Shown: positions 36,808 to 46,291 of the stretch, piece by piece | Layout of the letters: each line of letters starts with the position of its first letter | How positions within the stretch are numbered: position 1 is the first letter of the stretch | Source: Nostoc spongiaeforme FACHB-130 | GTDB taxonomy: Bacteria > Cyanobacteriota > Cyanobacteriia > Cyanobacteriales > Nostocaceae | Length of the DNA stretch: 64,000 bases | NCBI RefSeq assembly: GCF_014698475.1 | Contig: NZ_JACJTB010000002.1 | Span: 1 to 64,000, forward strand | Direction of reading: 5' to 3' | Notes under the pieces: model-generated | What the model was told of the DNA's origin: nothing | The model's database searches: none | What the model saw: the letters and a program-made list of their open reading frames with translations, nothing else | Made by a program: the position numbers and the translations under genes

Positions 36808-37833
36808 ATGGGATCGACTAGCGCACGGATAGCAATTGACGCAATGGGGGGGGATCACGCACCCAAAGAAATCGTTGCTGGTGCATTACGCGCCAGTGAA
36901 GAATTGGGTGTGAAAGTATTGCTAGTTGGTGATCCCCAACAAATTAAAGCTGTCATGCCGCCAAAAACTACTTTGGAGCGGGTGGAGATAGTTCCTGCTG
37001 AAGAAGCGATCGCTATGGATGAGGAGCCTTTAAATGCGGTTAGACGCAAACGTAAGGCTTCGATTAATGTAGCGATGGATTTGGTCAAAAATCAACAGGC
37101 AGACGCTGTATTTTCTGCTGGACACTCTGGGGCAGCTATGGCATCAGCATTGCTGCGTTTAGGAAGATTGCCAGGAATTGATCGCCCAGCCATTGGTACA
37201 GTTTTCCCCACGATTATGGCTGGCAAGCCAGTATTGATACTGGATGTCGGTGCAAATGTAGACTGCCGCCCTAAGTTTTTAGAGCAGTTTGCTGTGATGG
37301 GTTCAATTTACAGCCAATATGTTTTGGGTATGGATACACCAAAGGTAGGCTTACTCAATATTGGTGAAGAAGATACCAAGGGCAATGAGCAAGCACTCCG
37401 CGCCCATCAACTACTGCGGGAAAATTCTAGTATCAATTTTATTGGTAATGCCGAAGGACGTGATGTACTTTCGGGACAATTTGATGTAATTGTCTGTGAT
37501 GGGTTTGTGGGTAATGTGTTACTCAAATTTGCCGAATCTCTGGGAGGAGTAATTCTGCAAATCTTACGTGAAGAACTGCCCCAAGGCTTGCACGGTCAAA
37601 TTGGGACTGCTCTTTTAAAACCAAATCTCAAGCGAATTAAGCAACGGATGGATCATGCGGAGCATGGAGGTGCTTTACTGTTAGGTGTGGCTGGAGTTTG
37701 TTTTATCGGCCACGGTAGTTCACAAGCACCTTCAATTTTTAGTGCAATACGTATGGCAAAAGAAGCAGTTGATAACCAAGTGCTGCAAAGACTTCAATCC
37801 CAATACGAAATCCTACAGCGTGATAGCGGTTAG
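36808..37833 (+). CDS. plsX: Phosphate acyltransferase PlsX
   Basis: This 341-residue enzyme converts acyl-ACP to acyl-phosphate at the start of phospholipid synthesis. The N-terminal RIAIDAMGGDHAPKEIV motif and GLLNIGEEDTKGNE block are diagnostic, and length is normal. It begins the cluster plsX-fabH-fabD-plsC, all on the plus strand, which links fatty acid initiation to glycerolipid assembly. Confidence 0.97.
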   Translation: MGSTSARIAIDAMGGDHAPKEIVAGALRASEELGVKVLLVGDPQQIKAVMPPKTTLERVEIVPAEEAIAMDEEPLNAVRRKRKASINVAMDLVKNQQADAVFSAGHSGAAMASALLRLGRLPGIDRPAIGTVFPTIMAGKPVLILDVGANVDCRPKFLEQFAVMGSIYSQYVLGMDTPKVGLLNIGEEDTKGNEQALRAHQLLRENSSINFIGNAEGRDVLSGQFDVIVCDGFVGNVLLKFAESLGGVILQILREELPQGLHGQIGTALLKPNLKRIKQRMDHAEHGGALLLGVAGVCFIGHGSSQAPSIFSAIRMAKEAVDNQVLQRLQSQYEILQRDSG

Positions 37834-37925
37834 TAATGGGTCATTTGTCATGCGTCATTTGTCCTTGATTGGTTGAAAGGCAAAAGGACAAACGATCAAA
37901 ACGCTGAGAGCTTGGGAGAGCAGGA

Positions 37926-38918
37926 GTGCAAAAGTTAGGCATAGCATTTACAGGAAGTGGCTCGGCAGTTCCCGAAACTTCCCTCGACAACCAGGCACTA
38001 ACAGCACTGGTTGAAACATCAGATGAATGGATAACCACAAGAACGGGTATTCGTCAACGACGAGTATCACTTTCGTCAGGTTCATTGACGGAATTGGCGG
38101 CAGCAGCAGGGGAAAGAGCGATCGCCGCCGCCGGCATTCAAGCTACGGACTTAGATTTGATTTTGCTGGCCACATCCACCCCAGATGATTTGTTCGGCAC
38201 AGCTTGTAAAGTCCAAGCCCAGTTAGGCGCAACCAAAGCAGTCGCCTTTGACTTAACCGCCGCTTGTTCTGGCTTTGTATTTGGGCTGGTAACGGCTGCT
38301 CAATACATTAGAACAGGGGTATATCAGAATGTACTGTTGATTGGGGCAGACATCCTCTCCCGTTGGGTAGATTGGCAAGACCGTAAAACTTGTGTGTTAT
38401 TTGGTGATGGTGCGGGTGCAGTAGTATTACAAGCAGCCGAAAGCGATCGCTTGTTAGGATTTGCCCTCAAAAGCGACGGCAGCCTCAATCATCAGCTAAA
38501 CCTTGGCTATGCCGCAACTCCCCAAGAACTCCTCCCAGGCATCAACGTTTCTCAAGGCACTTATCAACCCATCAGTATGAATGGCAAAGAAGTATACCGC
38601 TTTGCTGTCCAAAAAGTGCCGGAAATTATTGATAAAGCTTTATTTGAAGCCAACTTGACCGTTGATCAAATAGATTGGTTAGTCTTGCATCAAGCTAATC
38701 AACGCATTCTAGATGCTGTTGCCCAACGTCTAGAAATTCCCGAACAAAAAGTTATTAGTAACCTCGCCAATTACGGCAATACTTCCGCCGCTTCTATCCC
38801 CCTCGCCTTAGATGAAGCAGTGCAACAAGGCAAAATTAAACCCAATGACATCATTGCTGCATCCGGCTTTGGCGCAGGTCTGACCTGGGGTGCAGCCATC
38901 TTCCAATGGGGAAGATAA
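37926..38918 (+). CDS. fabH: 3-oxoacyl-ACP synthase III (FabH)
   Basis: This 330-residue condensing enzyme joins acetyl-CoA and malonyl-ACP to start fatty acid synthesis. The active site Cys114 is in AFDLTAACSGFVFG, with His in WLVLHQANQRI and Asn in NYGNTSAASIPL. The start is GTG 37926, with purine-rich GGGAGAGCAGGA upstream. It follows plsX after 92 bases that contain GTCATTT-type repeats. Confidence 0.96.
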   Translation: MQKLGIAFTGSGSAVPETSLDNQALTALVETSDEWITTRTGIRQRRVSLSSGSLTELAAAAGERAIAAAGIQATDLDLILLATSTPDDLFGTACKVQAQLGATKAVAFDLTAACSGFVFGLVTAAQYIRTGVYQNVLLIGADILSRWVDWQDRKTCVLFGDGAGAVVLQAAESDRLLGFALKSDGSLNHQLNLGYAATPQELLPGINVSQGTYQPISMNGKEVYRFAVQKVPEIIDKALFEANLTVDQIDWLVLHQANQRILDAVAQRLEIPEQKVISNLANYGNTSAASIPLALDEAVQQGKIKPNDIIAASGFGAGLTWGAAIFQWGR

Positions 38919-38928
38919 GCATTAATTA

Positions 38929-38990
38929 AGTAAAAAGTAAAAAGTAAAAACGTAAAAATTTTTACTTTTGCTTTTTTCCTTTTGACTTCT
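38929..38990. repeat. A-rich tandem repeats with palindrome
   Basis: AGTAAAA units repeat three times and meet GTAAAAATTTTTAC, then TTTTGCTTTTTTCC. The stretch could fold into an AT hairpin between fabH and fabD. No coding content. Confidence 0.5.
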
Positions 38991-39006
38991 TATTGACTAT
39001 TGACCA

Positions 39007-39888
39007 ATGACTAAAACAGTATGGGTGTTTCCCGGACAAGGTTCCCAAGCACTGGGAATGGGAACAGACTTATTAGATATACCAGGTGCTAAAGCAAAAT
39101 TTACTCAAGCTGAAGAAATTCTAGGCTGGTCTGTTAGCGATATCTGCCAAAACCAAGAAGAAAGGCTAGGACAGACTCTTTATACTCAGCCCTGTCTTTA
39201 CGTAGTGGAAAGTATTCTCGCTGACTTGTTGCGAGAGCGGGGACATCAACCAGATTTGGTTGCTGGCCATAGTTTAGGTGAATACATTGCCCTTTACGTT
39301 GCAGGGGTTTTTGAGTGGTCAGCAGGTTTGCGTTTAGTCAAACGTCGTGCTGAACTGATGGATAGTGCTGCTGGCGGAATGATGGCGGCTTTAATGAACT
39401 TTGACCGCGAACAATTAGCTACAGTCATCGCCGCCACACCAGATGTAGTTTTGGCAAATGATAACAGTCCAGGACAAGTGGTCATCTCTGGAACTCCTGA
39501 CGCGGTACAAGCGGTAATGTCGCAAGTTAAAGCCAAACGTGCGACACCATTAAAAGTTTCTGGGGCGTTTCACTCACATTTAATGTCGGCGGCGGCGGTT
39601 GAGTTCCAAGAAATTCTGGAAACGGTAGAATTTCAGCCTGCAACTGTGCCTGTAATGTCAAATGTTGAACCTGTACCCGCCACTGACGCAGAAATTTTAA
39701 AACAGCGTCTTACTCAGCAAATGACAGGTTCAGTACGTTGGCGCGAAATTTCGCTGCAATTACCAGCTAACAACATTGAACAAGTCATAGAAATTGGCCC
39801 TGGTAATGTTTTAACTGGGTTAATTAAACGCACCGTTACTGATTTAATCTTAAAGAACGTCCGTAATGCTGCTGAACTACCAGAATAG
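39007..39888 (+). CDS. fabD: Malonyl-CoA:ACP transacylase (FabD)
   Basis: This 293-residue enzyme loads malonyl groups onto acyl carrier protein. The N-terminal VFPGQGSQALGMG motif, the nucleophile Ser89 in VAGHSLGEYIALY and the His in SGAFHSHLM are all present. It is third in the plsX-fabH-fabD-plsC cluster. Length is normal for bacterial FabD. Confidence 0.96.
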   Translation: MTKTVWVFPGQGSQALGMGTDLLDIPGAKAKFTQAEEILGWSVSDICQNQEERLGQTLYTQPCLYVVESILADLLRERGHQPDLVAGHSLGEYIALYVAGVFEWSAGLRLVKRRAELMDSAAGGMMAALMNFDREQLATVIAATPDVVLANDNSPGQVVISGTPDAVQAVMSQVKAKRATPLKVSGAFHSHLMSAAAVEFQEILETVEFQPATVPVMSNVEPVPATDAEILKQRLTQQMTGSVRWREISLQLPANNIEQVIEIGPGNVLTGLIKRTVTDLILKNVRNAAELPE

Positions 39889-40054
39889 GGAGTAGGGAGT
39901 AGGGAGTAGGGAATGGGGGAAGAAACAGTAGGGTATACAACAAATTGGAGCAGATTGAAGAATTTTACAACAACATTTCCCCTTTTCTCCCTACCCCCTG
40001 CCCCGTTCCCTCTTCCCACTTCCCACTCCCCACTCCCCACTCACCACTCCCTAA
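39886..40054. repeat. STRR array, GGGAGTA with inverted CCCACTC arm
   Basis: Directly at the fabD stop, GGGAGTA repeats three times (39887-39910). At 40005-40050 the complementary CCCACTCCCCACTCC-type units follow, so the spacer to plsC can fold back on itself. The unit matches the array at 8518-8710. Confidence 0.75.
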
Positions 40055-40060
40055 TGTCCT

Positions 40061-40699
40061 ATGTCTCGCAGTCGTGAACCGTTAATCAGTCTGGCGCTTT
40101 ACCACGCTTTCAAATGGTCAGTTGTCAGCCCCATGCTTCATGCTTACTTTCGTGGGAAGATTTATGGGGTTGAAAATGTGCCGCAATCAGATCCTTTGGT
40201 AGTTGTGAGTAATCATGCTAGTTATTTTGACCCGCCAATTGTTTCCAATTGTGTGCGCCGTCCGGTAGCATATATGGCGAAACAAGAGTTATTTGAAATT
40301 CCGGTTTTGGCACAAGCTATTAAGTTGTATGGTGCTTATCCTGTGAGTCGAGGCAGTGCCGATCGCAATGCCATTCGGGCTGCTTTAGAATGTTTAGAAA
40401 ATGGTTGGGCTGTGGGAGTGTTTTTACAAGGGACTCGCACACCTGATGGCAAAATTACTGACCCGAAAAAAGGCGCAGCACTCTTAGCCGCAAAGGCACA
40501 AGCACCAATTTTACCTGTGAGTTTGTGGGGAAGTGAAGGAATTTTAGAAAAAGGCTCATCCATACCGCGTGCTGTTCCCCTGACGATTAGAATTGGTGAG
40601 GTAATTGCACCGCCAAGTTCTACTAACAAAGATGAATTAGACCGTGTAACCCAAAAGTGTGCAAAGGTCATCAACGAAATGCACGATTTAGGGCGTTGA
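40061..40699 (+). CDS. plsC: 1-acyl-sn-glycerol-3-phosphate acyltransferase (PlsC)
   Basis: This 212-residue enzyme adds the second acyl chain to give phosphatidic acid. The NHASYFD (NHx4D) motif and GVFLQGTRTPDG are seen; the latter has Gln where most enzymes have Glu in EGTR. The later PILPVSLWG block is typical. It closes the plsX-fabH-fabD-plsC cluster. Confidence 0.93.
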   Translation: MSRSREPLISLALYHAFKWSVVSPMLHAYFRGKIYGVENVPQSDPLVVVSNHASYFDPPIVSNCVRRPVAYMAKQELFEIPVLAQAIKLYGAYPVSRGSADRNAIRAALECLENGWAVGVFLQGTRTPDGKITDPKKGAALLAAKAQAPILPVSLWGSEGILEKGSSIPRAVPLTIRIGEVIAPPSSTNKDELDRVTQKCAKVINEMHDLGR

Positions 40700-40799
40700 T
40701 GAGAAATATGCTTTTCGGTAGTAGCGATCGCCACTGTATTTTTATATGTTGCTAATGTCTACTAGCGATCGCTAAATTAACTAATTTTTAAAATATTAT

Positions 40800-41837
40800 A
40801 TGACCGGCTTTGATGCCAAGAACTTTTGGAATCGCTTGAATAATTCGGCGTTAGTCCGCTTTTTGTTGTTAGTGGCTTCTGGCTGGGCTTTCGTACAACT
40901 TTTAGCATACTTTGAAGCCGTAATTGTTATTTTTACATTTGCGGCAATTTTAGCTTTTTTACTCAGCTATCCTGTAAATTGGTTGCGGCGGTTTTTACCT
41001 CATAGCGTAGCTGTAATTTTTGTCTTCTTAATCAGCATTGTGATTTTAGGCGGATTATTAATCACCGTTGGGATAGCAGTATTATCCCAAGGACAGCAAT
41101 TAATTGATAGTATTTCGGGATTTTTAACTTCTCTTGCGCCTTTTTTAGAAAGAATCGAAGAATTTCTCCGTAACCGCAATCTGCAAATAGACTTGAGTGT
41201 AATTGAAGAACAATTGCGGAATCAGGCTATATCAGGTTTAGTCACGAGCTTAACTTTTTTACAACAGTTGTTGACTAATTTCGTCACCTTTATTTTGATT
41301 GCTGTTGTGGCATTTTTTATGTTACTAGATGGCGAAAAATTATGGAATTTCATCTTAAAGATAGTTCCTAAACAACGCCGTATCAGATTTACGAATATCA
41401 TTAGACGGAGCTTTTTAGGCTTTTTTCGTGGTCAGTTATTATTGAGTTTATTTTTAACTACCACTACTTTTATTGTCTTTGTAATCTTGCAAGTTCCTTT
41501 TGCTTTATTATTATCTGTAATCGTAGGCTTTTTAGATATCATTCCAGGTATAGGAGCAACTTTAGGTGTTAGTACAATTACTTTAATTGTATTATCTCAA
41601 AATGTTTGGCTGGCATTAAAAGTATTGATTGCCTGTATTATTCTTCAGCAAATTCAAGACAATTTAATTGCACCTCGGATTATGCAAGGTGCGCTAAATC
41701 TCAATCCAGTTGTTGTATTTTTTGCCTTATTAGTAGGTGCCAGAGTTGCAGGCTTATTAGGAGTTTTTATTTCTATTCCCATTACGGGAGTAATTGTATC
41801 CTTATTTGAAATTGATGAGATGAAAGCTGAGGTTTAG
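40800..41837 (+). CDS. AI-2E family transporter (first copy)
   Basis: This 345-residue membrane protein has about eight helices and the AI-2E/PerM pattern: a paired N-terminal hairpin, an amphipathic periplasmic region (residues 85-150) and the C-terminal block QQIQDNLIAPRIMQGALNLNP. Substrates of cyanobacterial members are not known; the family name comes from autoinducer-2 export. A second, diverged copy lies at 48097-49188. Confidence 0.88.
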   Translation: MTGFDAKNFWNRLNNSALVRFLLLVASGWAFVQLLAYFEAVIVIFTFAAILAFLLSYPVNWLRRFLPHSVAVIFVFLISIVILGGLLITVGIAVLSQGQQLIDSISGFLTSLAPFLERIEEFLRNRNLQIDLSVIEEQLRNQAISGLVTSLTFLQQLLTNFVTFILIAVVAFFMLLDGEKLWNFILKIVPKQRRIRFTNIIRRSFLGFFRGQLLLSLFLTTTTFIVFVILQVPFALLLSVIVGFLDIIPGIGATLGVSTITLIVLSQNVWLALKVLIACIILQQIQDNLIAPRIMQGALNLNPVVVFFALLVGARVAGLLGVFISIPITGVIVSLFEIDEMKAEV

Positions 41838-42005
41838 TCAAGAGTCATTTGTCCTTTGATGTTTAACAGCTTACCCTTTACCCTCTTCCAAACCCTTAAT
41901 TTTTCGTTTTTTTTTGCGTAAGTCCTGGTGATATCCGAACCTCTACAGGGTGAATGTCCGTAATAGCTATCGAGGGAAATTTTCAATTAATTTAAATTAC
42001 AGGTA

Positions 42006-42161
42006 GTTTATACCACAATACGGTTCAGTTAAGAGAATAGTAGGTTGGGTGTAGCGATAGCGTAACCCAACAAAGTATGCGTGAATGTTGGGTTCCGTTC
42101 CTCCACCCAACCTACACCAGTCTAAATTGTTGCCTTAACTGAACTGTATTGGTTTATACCA
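42006..42161. mobile_element. MITE with 18-bp inverted ends and 10-bp target duplication
   Basis: The element 42016-42151 has ends CAATACGGTTCAGTTAAG and CTTAACTGAACTGTATTG, inverted copies with one mismatch. It is flanked by a perfect direct repeat GTTTATACCA (42006-42015 and 42152-42161), a 10-bp target site duplication. The inside carries an inverted pair GTAGGTTGGGTGTAG / CACCCAACCTAC and TGTTGGGTTCCGTTCC, the unit also seen near 25918. The rest of 41838-42302 shows no gene. Confidence 0.85.
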
Positions 42162-42302
42162 TGCTTTAGCACCAGTATTGAGTATCTAAAGCAGTAACAA
42201 TAAAGTTAGTACACAGGAACTTCATCCTAGCTGTAAAAATAACTTTAGAGAGATTTGTCACGACTAAGCAAAAATTCGGCTTCTTAAATTTAGGTTGTGA
42301 TT

Positions 42303-43526
42303 ATGCGATTGTCCAAAATAACCCGTTCTATACGTAGACTTAGTACCCATATTTTCGCCATATTTTTGGGAGTCTTGCTCACGGTTAGCACTTTGCAGGT
42401 GTTACCTTCCCAGGCGGAACCTGCACCCAGTTCAGTTAAGGTTGGTGATACACCAGAACTAATTGCCCAAAAACAATCACCGGCAACTGCTGCTATCGGT
42501 AATAGTAGTTTTGTGACGGCGGCGGTGAATCGAGTCGGTCAAGCAGTGGTGAGAATTGACACAGAACGCACAATTACGCGCCGCCGTGTTGACCCATTTT
42601 TTGAAGACCCATTTTTCCGGCAGTTTTTTGGTGATGGTTATTCTCAACAATTACCACCAGAACAACTGCGTGGTTTAGGTTCGGGATTCATTATTGATAA
42701 AAGTGGTTTGATTTTAACTAATGCCCACGTTGTAGATAAAGCCGATAGAGTCACAGTCCGCCTCAAGGATGGTCGTACATTTGACGGCAAAGTTCAAGGT
42801 ATTGACGAAGTAACAGATTTAGCGGTGGTCAAAATTAACGCTGGGAAAGATTTACCCGTTGCACCTTTAGGTTCTTCTAATGCTGTACAAGTGGGAGACT
42901 GGGCGATCGCAGTTGGTAATCCTTTAGGTTTTGATAATACAGTTACTTTAGGTATTGTCAGCACACTCAAGCGTTCTAGCGCCCAAGTAGGGATTTCTGA
43001 TAAACGCCTAGACTTCATTCAAACTGACGCAGCCATTAACCCTGGTAACTCTGGTGGGCCATTGTTGAACGAACGTGGTGAAGTAATTGGGATTAACACC
43101 GCGATTCGTGCTGATGCAATGGGTATTGGTTTTGCGATTCCCATCGATAAAGCTAAAGCGATCGCCACCCAACTGGAAAGAGATGGTAAAGTTGCTCACC
43201 CCTACTTAGGTGTGCAGATGGTCACTTTAACCCCAGAATTAGCGAAACAAAATAACAGTGACCCCAACTCTACATTTGAAATTCCAGAAGTAAACGGGGT
43301 TTTAGTGATGCGAGTTGTCCCCAATTCCCCAGCTGCTAAAGCTGGTATTCGCCGTGGTGATGTCATCCTGCAAATAGATGGTCAAGCTATTACCAATGCT
43401 GAACAGTTGCAAAACTTTGTGGAAAATAGCAACCTTGGTCAAGCCTTACAGGTAAAAGTCCAAAGAGGTAGTCAGATACAACAGCTATCAGTACGCACTG
43501 CTGAGTTACAAAACGCTACTTCGTAA
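42303..43526 (+). CDS. HtrA/Deg-family serine protease
   Basis: This 407-residue protease has an N-terminal membrane or signal segment (residues 13-37), the trypsin-like triad His142 ([10 protein letters not shown]), Asp172 (TDLAVVKI) and Ser250 ([11 protein letters not shown]), and one C-terminal PDZ domain ([20 protein letters not shown]). One PDZ domain and this length match the cyanobacterial HhoA/HhoB/HtrA group, which degrades or refolds damaged envelope proteins. ATG 42303 is chosen; a GTG lies six bases upstream. Confidence 0.93.
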   Translation: MRLSKITRSIRRLSTHIFAIFLGVLLTVSTLQVLPSQAEPAPSSVKVGDTPELIAQKQSPATAAIGNSSFVTAAVNRVGQAVVRIDTERTITRRRVDPFFEDPFFRQFFGDGYSQQLPPEQLRGLGSGFIIDKSGLILTNAHVVDKADRVTVRLKDGRTFDGKVQGIDEVTDLAVVKINAGKDLPVAPLGSSNAVQVGDWAIAVGNPLGFDNTVTLGIVSTLKRSSAQVGISDKRLDFIQTDAAINPGNSGGPLLNERGEVIGINTAIRADAMGIGFAIPIDKAKAIATQLERDGKVAHPYLGVQMVTLTPELAKQNNSDPNSTFEIPEVNGVLVMRVVPNSPAAKAGIRRGDVILQIDGQAITNAEQLQNFVENSNLGQALQVKVQRGSQIQQLSVRTAELQNATS

Positions 43527-43549
43527 GTTCTAATTTCGGATATCTGAAA

Positions 43550-43585
43550 ATGGGGATAGGCTCAGGCTTATTCCCATATTTTTTT
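43550..43585 (+). terminator. Rho-independent terminator of the HtrA gene
   Basis: ATGGGGATA (43550-43558) pairs with TATTCCCAT (43569-43577) with one G-U pair, and is followed directly by ATTTTTTT. It lies 24 bases after the protease stop. This is the clearest intrinsic terminator on the plus strand of the window. Confidence 0.8.
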
Positions 43586-43987
43586 GAGTGATGGCAGTTT
43601 TGATATCCGAACGAAAGAGACAGGGGAGATAAGGGAGACAAGGAAGAAATAGTATTCCTACTCCCTACTTCCAGCACAGTCACTGCAACTAGTTATGAAA
43701 CGTCTTAGTTTATGACTTTAGTCACCTTATAATCAGGACTTTTTTCACATCCGAATTTCTGCGGAGTTTTCTAAACTGAATATGGCAGTTAATCAGCAAT
43801 ATTATTGAAAATTTGAATAAAATTTATACCAAATTCTGGTGTAAATACTTTAATCATAAGTGAAATTCCGTAAAAGGAAACACTGTTGTTTTAAGTATTT
43901 TCTCTGGTCTGTTCATGGTTGTAATTTACAAATTCTTCAATAAGGCTGTAGATAACTCAACAAAAAGAAACTTCAGGAGATGTGAAA
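43586..43987. other. Intergenic region upstream of the small basic protein gene
   Basis: About 400 AT-rich bases with no reading frame. GATATCCGAACG near 43600 resembles GATATCCGAACC near 41931, suggesting a short dispersed repeat. A promoter for the downstream gene is expected but not identified. Confidence 0.3.
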
Positions 43988-44236
43988 ATGATGAAACGTA
44001 TTCTTGCTGGAGCTTTACTAGCTTTACCACTCTCAATATTTGCTGTGCAAACCCAAGCATCAGCAGCACCAGTGATTATCAAACGTGATAACTACCGAAC
44101 TGTTGTTGTGCGTAAACCTGTTGTACGTAAACCTGTTGTTGTCCGCAAAGTTGTTCGCCAGAGATGGGTTCCAGCGCACTGGGAAAGAACACCACGTGGT
44201 CGGCGCTGGGTTCCTGGTCGCTACGAAAGATATTAA
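43988..44236 (+). CDS. Small secreted basic protein with WVPxHWER-type repeats
   Basis: From ATG 43988 the product has 82 residues: a signal peptide (MKRILAGALLALPLSIFAVQTQASA) and a very basic mature part. It holds RKPVV repeats and two tryptophan motifs, RWVPAHWER and RRWVPGRYERY, resembling the short W-x-P-G-H/R-W/Y motif of periplasmic or outer membrane-associated proteins. AGGAGA seven bases upstream supports the start. Function unknown. Confidence 0.75.
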   Translation: MMKRILAGALLALPLSIFAVQTQASAAPVIIKRDNYRTVVVRKPVVRKPVVVRKVVRQRWVPAHWERTPRGRRWVPGRYERY

Positions 44237-44648
44237 TTAATAGTTTGTGATTACAGCTGTAATGAAGTTGGATAATAGCAAATATAAACTGGGTGCAAAT
44301 ACCGTAATTAGATAGAACAATAAGCAATTGCTGAAATAGTTGGTTATTTAAGATTTAGACTAACAAATCCTGGTGATATGTTGGTCTAATTTACTGCGTA
44401 GAAGTAGATGGTTATAAATAAAGCAGTTAATCCAAAAAATAAATTATCTAATTTGTTGACCTAACCAGAGTACTATCTCCTTTGTCTTCCTTGTTTTTCA
44501 ATAATGGGATGTTTTTAATTAAAAGTCACTTGCTAGTAGTGGGTCAGATGTGGTAATTAGTTTTGTGAGACTGAACAAACTTCGCTATCTGACAAGCAAA
44601 CACCAGACTAATTTTATGGCTTGATGGATATTACCAGTGTCAGGACTT

Positions 44649-44777
44649 AAAAATAGGGCGTTGCTGATTAGTGGGATGATTTTTGTCTCACGCAAAGGCG
44701 CGAAGACGCAAAGAATCAATATTTTGCTTTGTACAAAAGTCTCAATTCATCCCGCATTTATGCAACGCCAAAAATAG
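44649..44777. mobile_element. MITE with GGCGTTGC ends and 8-bp target duplication
   Basis: The element 44657-44769 starts GGCGTTGC and ends GCAACGCC. Further inside, GTGGGATGA on the left faces TCATCCCGC on the right. It is flanked by a perfect direct repeat AAAAATAG (44649-44656 and 44770-44777). The centre carries CACGCAAAGGCGCGAAGACG, a motif common in cyanobacterial intergenic DNA. The rest of the 44237-44828 region shows nothing else. Confidence 0.8.
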
Positions 44778-44828
44778 ATATAGCGATCGCTTAACTGAGA
44801 CTTGATACAAAACATTCACAATCCACTA

Positions 44829-46010
44829 ATGCTATACAGAAGATTTGGACGCACAGAATTACAAATGCCGGTGTTTTCTTGCGGCGGCATGAGATATCAG
44901 TTCAAATGGCAAGATGTTTCTTGGTCAGATATTCCTTCAGATAACCAGAAAAATCTCGAAGCCACAATTCACAGAGCCATCGAACTCGGTATTAATCACA
45001 TTGAAACTGCTCGTGGTTATGGTAGCTCAGAAATGCAATTGGGTAAAATTCTGCCCAAGTTTCCGCGCGAACAATTAATTGTCCAAACAAAAGTTTCACC
45101 AGTAGCTGATGCCAAAGAATTCCGCAAAACATTTGAAAAATCGCTCAAGTATCTTCAGTTAGATTATGTAGACTTATTTAGTTTGCATGGTATTAATGAT
45201 GCGGAATTACTAGAATATAGCGTCCGTCCTGGTGGTTGTTTGGATGTTGCCAAACAATTACAAGCTGAGGGCAAAGTCAGATTTATTGGTTTTTCTACCC
45301 ACGGTGCTACAGATTTAATTGTGCAGGCAATTAATACCAATCAATTTGATTATGTAAATCTGCATTGGTACTACATTAATCAATGGAATTGGCCTGCTAT
45401 TTTAGCTGCTACTCGCCTGGATATGGGTGTGTTTATTATTAGTCCTTCTGATAAAGGCGGGAAGTTATATAAACCACCACAAAAATTAGTGAATCTTTGT
45501 GAACCGTTGAGTCCGATGGTGTTTAATGACTTGTTTTGTCTGAGTCATTCTCAGGTGCATACCTTGAGTTTAGGTGCAGCCAAACCCCAAGATTTTGATG
45601 AACACTTAAAGACCTTAGCGTTATTAGATGAATCTTCCGAAATTTTACCGCCAATTTTAGCAAGACTGGAAGAGGAAGCGATCGCCACTCTCGGCGAAGA
45701 TTGGGTAAAAACTTGGTATCTCAACTTACCAACTTGGGAACACACTCCCGGCGATATCAATATCCCGGTAATTTTGTGGTTGTGGAATTTAGCCCATGCT
45801 TACGACTTAGTAGACTATGCCAAAACTCGTTACAACCTCATGGGTAATGCTAGTCATTGGTTTCCTGGAAACAAAGCAGATAAACTCCACGAAGTAGATT
45901 TAAGCCAATGTCTTGTTCTGAGTCCCCAAGCCCAGAAAATTCCCCAAATTTTGGCAAAAGCCCATGAAATGTTGGGTGGAGAGGAAGTAAAGCGATTGTC
46001 TCAATCTTAG
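44829..46010 (+). CDS. Aldo/keto reductase
   Basis: This 393-residue AKR has the barrel motifs GINHIETARGYGSSE (the catalytic Asp of the usual D-T-A is Glu here), the Lys in QTKVSP and GKVRFIGFSTHG. It is longer than typical AKRs and belongs to the group with a C-terminal extension, but the extension lacks the CxxCxxC ferredoxin motif found in many relatives. ATG 44829 is chosen over TTG 44802. Substrate unknown. Confidence 0.85.
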   Translation: MLYRRFGRTELQMPVFSCGGMRYQFKWQDVSWSDIPSDNQKNLEATIHRAIELGINHIETARGYGSSEMQLGKILPKFPREQLIVQTKVSPVADAKEFRKTFEKSLKYLQLDYVDLFSLHGINDAELLEYSVRPGGCLDVAKQLQAEGKVRFIGFSTHGATDLIVQAINTNQFDYVNLHWYYINQWNWPAILAATRLDMGVFIISPSDKGGKLYKPPQKLVNLCEPLSPMVFNDLFCLSHSQVHTLSLGAAKPQDFDEHLKTLALLDESSEILPPILARLEEEAIATLGEDWVKTWYLNLPTWEHTPGDINIPVILWLWNLAHAYDLVDYAKTRYNLMGNASHWFPGNKADKLHEVDLSQCLVLSPQAQKIPQILAKAHEMLGGEEVKRLSQS

Positions 46011-46178
46011 GAAGTATGGTAGGAGGTAGTATTTGAGTTATGCTCACCAGCCGGAGACAGGAGGCAAGAGTCCTACTATGTCTGGCATTCGTGCTTTGTA
46101 AATTTTCTCACCTCTAATTCGACGGCTGTAAAACCAAAAAATCTTGACGATGTTGGGTTCGGTTTCGTTCCACCCAAC

Positions 46179-46289
46179 GTACTAGCGCGGCAAGTCTAAA
46201 ATGTTGGGTTCAAAAAACTCAAAAAAACAAACCATTCAATTTTAATGATGATTATTTAACCCAACAAATTAAACTAGACGCGCTACTAC
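46179..46289. mobile_element. MITE-like element with 32-bp inverted ends
   Basis: The left 32 bases (46179-46210, starting GTACTAGCGCG and ending TGTTGGGTT) match the reverse complement of the right 32 (46258-46289) at 25 of 32 positions. The element ends two bases from the stop codon of the phoD gene. Just to the left, GTTGGGT and ACCCAAC form a second small palindrome (46152-46178). Confidence 0.6.
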
Positions 46290-46291
46290 AG

